From positions 1 to 22,073 of the forward strand of contig LDAQ01000101.1 in NCBI GenBank assembly GCA_001028025.1: 22,073 nt of DNA. Direction: 5' to 3'. The first letter of the stretch is position 1. Each line of letters opens with the position of its first letter. The stretch is from Faecalicatena fissicatena (GTDB lineage: Bacteria > Bacillota > Clostridia > Lachnospirales > Lachnospiraceae). The notes under the pieces are model-generated. The model made no database searches and was not told the DNA's origin. It worked only from the letters and a program-made list of their open reading frames with translations. Below, piece after piece: positions 15,907 to 22,073 of the stretch. A program made the translations under genes and the position numbers.

Positions 15907-15912
15907 CGATAA
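15902..15912. promoter_or_regulatory. Candidate GntR operator shared by divergent promoters
   Basis: ATAATCGATAA lies inside the wider near-palindrome TATATAATCGATAATATA, which has one mismatched pair. It covers the -10 boxes of both the rightward thiolase and the leftward CoA-transferase promoters, so one bound dimer could silence both. The core is identical to the site at 14172. Confidence 0.65.
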
Positions 15913-15937
15913 TATACTAAAAATAATTTTCTGTCAA
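15909..15937 (-). promoter_or_regulatory. CoA-transferase promoter (leftward)
   Basis: Read leftward, TTGACA (15932..15937) and TATTAT (15909..15914) are 17 bases apart. The predicted start is near 15902. It is interleaved with the rightward thiolase promoter, so both cannot easily be occupied by polymerase at once. Confidence 0.7.
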
Positions 15938-15964
15938 CGAATAATTTCTAAAGGAGGAATTGAA

Positions 15965-17143
15965 ATGAAAGAAGTAGTTATTGTAAGTGGTGTCCGGCTT
16001 CCTGTCGGATCATTCGGCGGCAGCCTGAAGGATATCTCCCCTATTGATATGGGGGCTATGGTTGTCTCAGAGGCTGTCAAAAGAGCTGGGATCCAGCCTG
16101 CTGACGTAGACGAAGTCATTGTCGGACAGGTTGGTGAAGTTGCTGAAAACGGCTTCATTGCCCGGGCGGTCAGCTTAAAAGCCGGGATGCCAAAAGAAAC
16201 AACCGCCTATTCTGTAAATCGTCAGTGCGGTTCCGGCCTCCAGTCTGTCGCGGATGCGGTTATGGCCATCCAGACAGGTAATGCGGATGTCGTCGTAGCA
16301 GCAGGTACGGAGAATATTTCGCAGCTGCCCTACTATGTAAGAGATGCCCGCTGGGGAGCCCGCATGGGACATAAAAGTTTTGAAGACGGTGTCATCGATA
16401 TCCTGACATGGCCTCTGAATAACAGTCATAATGGCGTTACTGCCGAAAATGTAGCAGAAAAATATAATGTAACACGCGAGGAACAGGATGCATTTGCACT
16501 CCGCTCACATAAAAGAGCACTTGCAGCTATTGAAGCCGGATTATTTAAAGACGAAATACTTCCGGTTGAATTAAAAGACCGTAAAGGCAACATCACCATT
16601 TTTGATACTGATGAAGGTCCTAGAAAGGACATCAGCATAGAAAAGCTGTCCAGATTACGCCCTTGTTTCGTTAAAGACGGTACCGTAACTGCAGGTAATT
16701 CCTCCACTCTCAATGATTCCGCTGCAGCCATTGTTGTTATGTCGGCAGAAAAGGCAGAAGAATTAGGAGTTGCACCCAAACTAAAAATCGGAGGATTTGC
16801 AGTTGCGGGATTTGATGCGGACCTCATGGGATATTCACCAAAATTCTCCAGCGAAAAGCTGGCTGAAAAATTAAATCTTGATCTGAGATCGATTGACATG
16901 TTTGAAATAAACGAAGCTTTTGCCAGTCAGGCATTTGCAGTTTCCAGAGATCTTGGGCTGGATGAAGACAGGGTTAATATATACGGCGGCGGCATTTCAA
17001 TCGGACATCCAATCGGTGCGACCGGTTGTGTTTTGACCGTAAAAGTATTATATGAGCTGATGCGCTCAGAAAAAAAAGATGCTATGATCAGCATGTGTAT
17101 CGGTGGTGGTCAGGGTATTTCCATGTATTTTTCAGCAGTGTAA
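15965..17143 (+). CDS. Thiolase (acetyl-CoA C-acyltransferase family)
   Basis: The 392-residue protein is a full-length thiolase with the whole catalytic set at canonical positions: nucleophile C88 in NRQCGSG, N316 in NEAFA, H348 in GHPIGATG and C378 in CIGGGQG. Thiolases cleave 3-ketoacyl-CoA with CoA, or condense acetyl-CoA units. Two substrate-contact regions are unusual. The loop at 288-296 reads MGYSPKFSS instead of the common GP-x-PA pattern, and around 155 the usual His-Met is His-Asn. A substrate other than acetoacetyl-CoA is therefore possible. The ATG follows AAGGAGG. It is the only rightward gene in the window and shares a control region with the CoA-transferase, which fits a joint last step of the catabolic route. 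Confidence 0.93.
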   Translation: MKEVVIVSGVRLPVGSFGGSLKDISPIDMGAMVVSEAVKRAGIQPADVDEVIVGQVGEVAENGFIARAVSLKAGMPKETTAYSVNRQCGSGLQSVADAVMAIQTGNADVVVAAGTENISQLPYYVRDARWGARMGHKSFEDGVIDILTWPLNNSHNGVTAENVAEKYNVTREEQDAFALRSHKRALAAIEAGLFKDEILPVELKDRKGNITIFDTDEGPRKDISIEKLSRLRPCFVKDGTVTAGNSSTLNDSAAAIVVMSAEKAEELGVAPKLKIGGFAVAGFDADLMGYSPKFSSEKLAEKLNLDLRSIDMFEINEAFASQAFAVSRDLGLDEDRVNIYGGGISIGHPIGATGCVLTVKVLYELMRSEKKDAMISMCIGGGQGISMYFSAV

Positions 17144-17182
17144 TAAGTTTATATCCATAGAATTTTACATATCAAAAATCAG

Positions 17183-17246
17183 AAATCCCAGAAAGGTTCT
17201 CCCGGCTTCTCACGCTTTAGAAACCAGGAGAGTCTTTCTGGGATTT
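17183..17246. terminator. Bidirectional terminator between thiolase and ABC exporter
   Basis: AAATCCCAGAAAG (17183..17195) pairs perfectly with CTTTCTGGGATTT (17234..17246). The pairing continues inward through TCTCC/GGAGA after a short mismatch, giving a long stem. It is bordered by A-rich sequence on one side and T-rich on the other, so it can work for both converging genes. Confidence 0.85.
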
Positions 17247-17259
17247 TGATCCTTTTATC

Positions 17260-19047
17260 TTAACCATTGTCGTTGGCAAACTGACTGTTATATAATTTTG
17301 CATAAAGCCCATCTCTGGCCATTAGCTCATTATGCGTTCCGGTTTCTTTGATATCTCCGTTTTCCATATAAATAATCACATCTGCGTCTTTGATTGTGCT
17401 GAGCCGGTGTGCAATTACAAAGCTCGTCCTGCCTTTCATCAAAGCTGCCATTGCCTCCTGTATCAATACCTCTGTACGTGTGTCAACAGAACTGGTGGCC
17501 TCATCCAGAATCATAATCGGACTGTCAGATAAAATTGCTCTTGCTATCGTCAGTAACTGACGTTCTCCCTGCGCCAGATTAACAGCCCCTTCCTGCAGCA
17601 TAAACCCATAACCGCCGGGCAGGCCATGGATAAATACATCCGCCCTGGCCGCCTTTGCCGCTGCTATTACCTCATCATCCGCTGCATCCAGCCTTCCATA
17701 GCGAATATTCTCCATGATGCTTCCCGTAAACAGCCACGTATCCTGTAGCACCATTCCAAAGGTTTTCCTCAGTTCCTTCCGGGTCATATCCCGGATATCA
17801 ACACCGCTGACAAGAATTTTTCCCCCATTAATATCATAAAATCTAAGCAGCAGATTGATGAGGGTGGTTTTCCCCGCTCCGGTCGGCCCTACAATGGCTG
17901 CTTTGCTCCCCGGTTCTATTTTGATACTAACGTTGTTCATGAGGGTCTGATAAGGCACATACCCGAATTTCACGTTTATAAACTCAACTGTACCGTCAAT
18001 TTTTTCAGGGATCTGTGGAACTGACGGATCCGGAATTTCTTCCTTCTCATCCAGAAATTCAAAGACTCTTGCCGCCGCAGCGGCTGTTGACTGCAGGATG
18101 TTTGCAATCTGTACTGTCTGGTTGATCGGCTGGGAAAACTGTCTCAGATACTGAATGAAAGACTGTATCATACCAACTGTCATTCTTCCGTTTATCACAA
18201 GCGCCCCGCTCACTACAACTACGGCCACGTAACCAATATTAGTCATTCCCTGTGTGATTGGCATAAGGGTACTGGACATAAACTGTGAAATCCAGCCGCT
18301 CTGATACAGCTCTTCATTTGTCTCCTCAAATTCTCCAACGGTCTCTTCCTCTGTTCCGTAGGCACTGATAATCACATGACCGGTATACATTTCTTCAACA
18401 TATCCGTTCATTTCCCCCAGTGTCTCCTGCTGCGCTTTAAAATACTTCTGGGACGCCCCTGCAATCTTCATGGAAATAATCAGTGCTGCCGGGACTGTAA
18501 CCACTCCGATCATGGTAAGAACCGGACTGATAAAAAGCATCATTGCCACAATAAAGATTACAGATGTGACTGCGGTAACGATCTGGTCCAGACTCTGCTG
18601 CAGGCTGTTTGATATTGTATCCACATCGTTTGTAATACGGCTCAGTACATCCCCGTAGGTATTCGTATCAAAATAATTCAGAGGAAGTTTCCTGAATTTT
18701 CCGTCCACCTGGCTCCTGAGGTCATAAATCGTTTTCTGGGAGACCTTTACAAGAATACATGTGCTCAGATATTTTAATACAGCATAGAGAATATAAACCA
18801 CGGCAAGTACTGCAAGAATCGTAATAAACCTTCTGATCCCCTCAGGGATACGTACACCGTCTATAACAAGTCCGAGCAGGGAATCCGTAGCTTTTCCCAG
18901 AATAAACGGACCAAAACTATTGAACAGAGAAGAAAATATAATGAGAATGACTGACAGAATCAGGCCTTTCCGGTAAGGGGCCATGAAGCGGAAAAGCCTT
19001 TTAAATATTGCCTTAAAATTCACCGTGTTCTTCTGCGTCTGCTTCAT
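17260..19047 (-). CDS. ABC exporter half-transporter, catalytic partner
   Basis: The 595-residue protein has an N-terminal six-helix ABC transmembrane domain (about residues 25-325) and a C-terminal ATPase. Walker A is GPTGAGKT at 387-394, the signature is LAQGE at 491-495, Walker B ends in D515-E516 with the catalytic glutamate present, and the switch histidine is H547. The signature is degenerate compared with LSGGQ, as is usual in the partner with intact Walker B of heterodimeric exporters of the LmrCD/BmrCD type. The start lies 1 base after the stop of the other half, with AAGGAGG inside its last codons. The two are almost certainly one transporter for drugs, lipids or peptides. No candidate operator of the GntR protein is seen at this pair. 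Confidence 0.92.
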   Translation of the reverse strand: MKQTQKNTVNFKAIFKRLFRFMAPYRKGLILSVILIIFSSLFNSFGPFILGKATDSLLGLVIDGVRIPEGIRRFITILAVLAVVYILYAVLKYLSTCILVKVSQKTIYDLRSQVDGKFRKLPLNYFDTNTYGDVLSRITNDVDTISNSLQQSLDQIVTAVTSVIFIVAMMLFISPVLTMIGVVTVPAALIISMKIAGASQKYFKAQQETLGEMNGYVEEMYTGHVIISAYGTEEETVGEFEETNEELYQSGWISQFMSSTLMPITQGMTNIGYVAVVVVSGALVINGRMTVGMIQSFIQYLRQFSQPINQTVQIANILQSTAAAAARVFEFLDEKEEIPDPSVPQIPEKIDGTVEFINVKFGYVPYQTLMNNVSIKIEPGSKAAIVGPTGAGKTTLINLLLRFYDINGGKILVSGVDIRDMTRKELRKTFGMVLQDTWLFTGSIMENIRYGRLDAADDEVIAAAKAARADVFIHGLPGGYGFMLQEGAVNLAQGERQLLTIARAILSDSPIMILDEATSSVDTRTEVLIQEAMAALMKGRTSFVIAHRLSTIKDADVIIYMENGDIKETGTHNELMARDGLYAKLYNSQFANDNG

Positions 19048-19048
19048 A

Positions 19049-20779
19049 CTATACTTCCTCCTTGCTCAGCTGAGAATACACAATTTCCTGATATACTTCA
19101 CAGTTTTCCAGCAGTTCTTCGTGCCTTCCCCGGCCCACACACCGGCCGTCTTCAAGAACAAGAATTCTGTCGGCATTTTTTATTGTACTGATTCTCTGGG
19201 CCACAAGTATTACAGTGGCCTGCTCTGCCTCTTTTAGAAGTGCTTTTCTAAGCGCCGCATCAGTCTTAAAATCCAGTGCGGAAAAACTGTCATCAAATAT
19301 ATATATTTCCGGTTTGCGGGCAATGGCTCTGGCAATTGCCAGCCTCTGCTTCTGCCCGCCCGATACATTGGTTCCTCCCTGAGAAATTGATGCTTCAAAT
19401 CCGCCTTCCTTCGCCATAACAAAATCATATGACTGGGCAATGCGGATCGCGTACTCTATATCTGTCTCTGTCGGATTCACTCTTCCATACCCTACATTTT
19501 CTGCAATCGTCCCCTTGAAAAGAAATGCTTTTTGCGGCACCAGTCCAATTTTGCTCCTAAGAGCCTCTATACTCATGTCCTTTACATTGACCCCGTCCAC
19601 AAGGACTTCCCCCTGCTGGACATCATAGAATCTGGGAATCAGATTAATCAGAGTAGACTTCCCGCATCCGGTGGAACCGATGATTGCGGTCACTTCTCCG
19701 GGGGCCGAATCAAACGAAATGTCTTCAATAGCCGGCGTCTCCGCATCTGGAAATGTAAAGGTAACATTCCGAAACGATACATATCCTTTTTTCTCAGTCG
19801 CTGTGACTGCTTCCTTTTTATTCGATATGACAGATTCCGTCTCCAGCACTTCGTTGATTCTTTCGGAGGAAACTGCCGCTCTCGGATACATAACGAAAAT
19901 CATAGAAAGCATCATAACCGACATCATAATCTGCATAACATACTGGATAACCGCAATCACGTCTCCAATCGGAACAGAAACAGACATGCTGATAATCTGA
20001 TAGCCGCCAAATGCAATCAGTGCCACCATTGTTGCATAAAGAATCAGACTGAGTCCCGGCATCATGATTCCCATTGCAAGATTCATCTTTACGGCATTAT
20101 GCATAAACTCCTGATTGACCCGGTCAAATCTTTCCTCTTCAAAAATTTCCGTGCCAAAGGCTCTGGCAACCCGGATCCCTGTCAGCTTTTCCCGGGTCAC
20201 CAGATTGATTTCATCCAGCTTGGCCTGCATTTTTGTGGATAATGGTGTAGCCACTCTGGCAATGAGCAGCACAAATACAATCATGACCGGCATAGAAATT
20301 AGCAGAATCATTGACATCGTCCTGCTTTTTGCAAGCGCCAGGATGATCCCGCCAATACACATGATTGGTGCCATAAGGCACACTCTAAGAAACATATTGA
20401 TAAATGTCTGTACCTGGACCACATCATTATTTGTACGTGTTATCAGTGAAGATGTTGAAAAACGGTCAAATTCTGTCTGTGAGAAATACTGTATTTTGGA
20501 AAACACCTTGCTTCTGACGTTTTTTCCGAGCCGCACCGATGCCACGGATGCAATGAGTCCGGTTGCCACACCGCTTGCAATTCCCAGCAGCACAAAAAGA
20601 AGCATCCGGCCGCTGATGGCTACAATCTCTCCCATATCACTATTTGGTATTGCTGTATTAATCACATCTGAAAGATACATAGGCAGTGCCAGATTTGCTG
20701 CCACCGAACCTGTAACCGTCAGCAGCAGAAGCAGAATCGCCCGCTTAAACCTGAACAGTTCCCGAAACATTGTTTTCAT
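19049..20779 (-). CDS. ABC exporter half-transporter with degenerate ATPase site
   Basis: The 576-residue protein has six membrane helices (about residues 12-300) followed by an ATPase domain. Walker A is GSTGCGKS at 368-375 and the signature VSGGQ at 472-476 is canonical. Walker B ends FDDS, so the catalytic glutamate is replaced by Asp497, and the switch histidine is Gln528. This combination marks the degenerate half of heterodimeric exporters, in which one of the two ATP sites hydrolyses poorly. It is the first gene of the pair, with TGGAGG before the ATG. No convincing sigma-A promoter was found in the 102 bases upstream, although a small TTCTC-ACCCC-GAGAA hairpin is present there and might be an operator. 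Confidence 0.92.
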   Translation of the reverse strand: MKTMFRELFRFKRAILLLLLTVTGSVAANLALPMYLSDVINTAIPNSDMGEIVAISGRMLLFVLLGIASGVATGLIASVASVRLGKNVRSKVFSKIQYFSQTEFDRFSTSSLITRTNNDVVQVQTFINMFLRVCLMAPIMCIGGIILALAKSRTMSMILLISMPVMIVFVLLIARVATPLSTKMQAKLDEINLVTREKLTGIRVARAFGTEIFEEERFDRVNQEFMHNAVKMNLAMGIMMPGLSLILYATMVALIAFGGYQIISMSVSVPIGDVIAVIQYVMQIMMSVMMLSMIFVMYPRAAVSSERINEVLETESVISNKKEAVTATEKKGYVSFRNVTFTFPDAETPAIEDISFDSAPGEVTAIIGSTGCGKSTLINLIPRFYDVQQGEVLVDGVNVKDMSIEALRSKIGLVPQKAFLFKGTIAENVGYGRVNPTETDIEYAIRIAQSYDFVMAKEGGFEASISQGGTNVSGGQKQRLAIARAIARKPEIYIFDDSFSALDFKTDAALRKALLKEAEQATVILVAQRISTIKNADRILVLEDGRCVGRGRHEELLENCEVYQEIVYSQLSKEEV

Positions 20780-20881
20780 TTGATTTCCTCCAAGCTAAAT
20801 ATACATCCAGTTATTTTAGTATTGACTTTCAAGATTTCTCACCCCGAGAAGACATGAGTAAGCTTCAGAATTATGAATCTG

Positions 20882-21877
20882 TCAGCTGATATAAAGTATC
20901 TGCACGTCCCCCAGAATTCGATTCACCTCTGCCCGCAGAAATACTTCCGCCTCTGCCCTCGCCTCGGGCCGGTAACAGTATCTTCCCCTGCCCCGCCCCG
21001 TCATAAGTTCCTGATTATATAAGTCTGCCGTTCCCGGAAAAGCATCCTGATTGATAGCACGGTGGACATAGGAGTATGTCATCAGGATGATTTCCAGGAA
21101 CATTTCTTTCTTCATCCTGGCCGACAATCCGCTCTCAAGCTCCTCCAGGAGTTCTGTATACAGTTTCTTCCAGTCATCAGTCAGAATCACCGGTGCAATC
21201 AAAAGACCGCAGGGGTATCCGGCTTCACACATCTCATTCACTGCCCGGATCCGCTGCCTGAGACTGGAGGTTCCCAGCTCAATCTTGCTGATGATGGACT
21301 GTGGATTTACACTCATGCGAAAGATCATCTTTCCTTCATGTTTCAGGTCTAAAAGCGGCTCCACCATATGGAATTTCGTCGGAAATGTAAGTTTCCCCCG
21401 CCCTTCTTCCACAAAACGGGGAATGGTATAGAGCAGGTTTTGGGTAATCGTATTTTCCAGCACAAGATCACTGTTGCTGCCTATCTCAAATGTGAGGGGC
21501 TGTATACTTTTTAAGCTCTTTTTAATCAGACGGTCCAACATCTGTTCCCGGTTCACAAATAATCTAAGATAAGCACATTTATTGTAATTGCACACCAGAT
21601 AACAATACAGGCACATGGCCGTACAGCCTGAGGAGGTATAGGGTACCAGGTAATCGGAAACCTTGTGGTTTTCCACATATTTGTGTGTCTTACGGATTCC
21701 AATAATCAGGTTTCTCTTCATTCGTCCAAAATCGGAATTGGGTTTTTCCTGCATCTCTTTTATGGAGTTGTGGCTCTCGATCGGTATCCACGGAAGACCG
21801 CAGAATTGCTCTTTAAGCTGTGCCCCTAAAGTATAAGACAGACAGTCCGGTTCATAATAAACAGCATCAAATTTCAT
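20882..21877 (-). CDS. Spore photoproduct lyase family radical SAM protein, catalytic cysteine replaced
   Basis: The 331-residue protein aligns by eye with spore photoproduct lyase (SplB), which repairs the UV-induced thymine dimer of spore DNA. The radical-SAM cluster is C85-x3-C89-x2-C92 (CTAMCLYC) followed by Tyr-Leu. Further matches are the NSDLV segment, TKFHMVEPLLDLKHEGK and the GTSS motif. At the place of the B. subtilis catalytic Cys141 (FEAACTSD as I recall it) this protein reads FEIGSNSD, with Ser134 in place of Cys. Either the protein has a different quencher or it has a different role. The ATG at 21877 is chosen over the one at 21922 because a weak AAAGAGA site precedes it and the MKFDAVYYEP start resembles relatives. 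Gene family confident; repair activity uncertain. Confidence 0.85.
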   Translation of the reverse strand: MKFDAVYYEPDCLSYTLGAQLKEQFCGLPWIPIESHNSIKEMQEKPNSDFGRMKRNLIIGIRKTHKYVENHKVSDYLVPYTSSGCTAMCLYCYLVCNYNKCAYLRLFVNREQMLDRLIKKSLKSIQPLTFEIGSNSDLVLENTITQNLLYTIPRFVEEGRGKLTFPTKFHMVEPLLDLKHEGKMIFRMSVNPQSIISKIELGTSSLRQRIRAVNEMCEAGYPCGLLIAPVILTDDWKKLYTELLEELESGLSARMKKEMFLEIILMTYSYVHRAINQDAFPGTADLYNQELMTGRGRGRYCYRPEARAEAEVFLRAEVNRILGDVQILYIS

Positions 21878-21969
21878 GATTTTCTCTTTTCTTTCTTTAT
21901 TTTTTAAATGTCCTGCCTTCACCGCCTTGAGGGCATGGGTTCGGGATGCCTTTTGGTATATTTTTGAAT

Positions 21970-21998
21970 TAGTATGTGCCAGAAAAAGAAATTTATGA
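21970..21998 (-). promoter_or_regulatory. Candidate forespore (sigma-F/G-like) promoter of the SPL-like gene
   Basis: Read leftward, CATACTA (21970..21976) fits the CATnnTA -10 box of forespore sigma factors. TCATA (21994..21998), 17 bases away, resembles the GMATR -35 box with one mismatch. SplB is under sigma-G in B. subtilis, so this would be the expected control, but short AT-rich matches can be accidental. Confidence 0.3.
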
Positions 21999-22053
21999 AT
22001 CCACTTCTTTCATTCCTCTTAGATATGATATAATTGGGTATATCTTGTGTAAT

Positions 22054-22069
22054 TAGGTAATTGCGAAAC
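22054..22069. repeat. Right copy of 16-bp terminal inverted repeat
   Basis: TAGGTAATTGCGAAAC is the exact inverted copy of 6..21. Only 4 bases remain beyond it before the window ends. The matching pair at both extreme ends suggests that the same repeated element flanks this segment on both sides. Confidence 0.75.
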
Positions 22070-22073
22070 ACAT

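Noticed and set aside
19532..20242. Long open frame on the + strand (236 codons) opposite an ABC transporter gene
   Set aside because: It is antisense to a certain ABC protein, has no family resemblance, an odd His/Asn/Arg-rich composition and no ribosome site; a shadow frame.
22029..22034. Rightward promoter from TATAAT near the right end
   Set aside because: No acceptable -35 box lies 16-18 bases upstream and no gene follows within the window.
1..22073. CRISPR arrays, tRNA or rRNA genes, phage genes, transposase genes
   Set aside because: No spaced direct repeats, RNA gene signatures or such proteins were recognised anywhere in the window.

Overview
The window looks like a chromosomal stretch of a spore-forming, anaerobic Firmicute of the Clostridia, possibly Lachnospiraceae-like. 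The reasons are strong AGGAGG-type ribosome sites before nearly every gene, AT-rich intergenic DNA with TTGACA/TATAAT promoters, a spore-photoproduct-lyase-family protein, a Gram-positive-type heterodimeric ABC exporter, and molybdenum-cofactor genes of a type common in anaerobes. Almost all of it is coding; no gene-free stretch exceeds about 220 bases.

Layout. (1) From 13251 down to 99, fourteen genes read leftward with short gaps or overlaps, like one long operon: SMP-30-type lactonase, HPr-kinase-like P-loop protein, zinc alcohol dehydrogenase, three-subunit molybdenum hydroxylase (catalytic, FAD and 2Fe-2S subunits), Tm-1-like UPF0261 protein, DUF1097 membrane protein, then a molybdenum-cofactor block: MocA-like cytidylyltransferase fused to an HD domain, ModE-like regulator, molybdopterin-binding protein, MoaC, MoaA and a MOSC protein. 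(2) From 13471 to 17143 lie a GntR/FCD regulator and a family I CoA-transferase (both leftward) and a thiolase (rightward). (3) After a strong bidirectional terminator, a leftward two-gene heterodimeric ABC exporter and a leftward spore-photoproduct-lyase-like gene fill 17260 to 21877. (4) The outermost ends carry a 16-bp perfect inverted repeat (6..21 and 22054..22069).

How it may work together (inference). The enzyme set suggests a catabolic route. A substrate would be oxidised by the alcohol dehydrogenase and the molybdenum hydroxylase, a lactone opened by the lactonase, the acid activated by the CoA-transferase, and the chain cleaved by the thiolase. The cofactor block would supply molybdopterin cytosine dinucleotide to the hydroxylase. 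The substrate is not identified. The sequence ATAATCGATWA occurs in all three intergenic regions around the GntR gene, each time at a recognisable promoter, which makes the GntR protein the likely common regulator. The HPr-kinase-like, UPF0261 and DUF1097 proteins have no obvious role in such a route and are the most novel part. The ABC exporter and the SPL-like gene look like unrelated neighbours.
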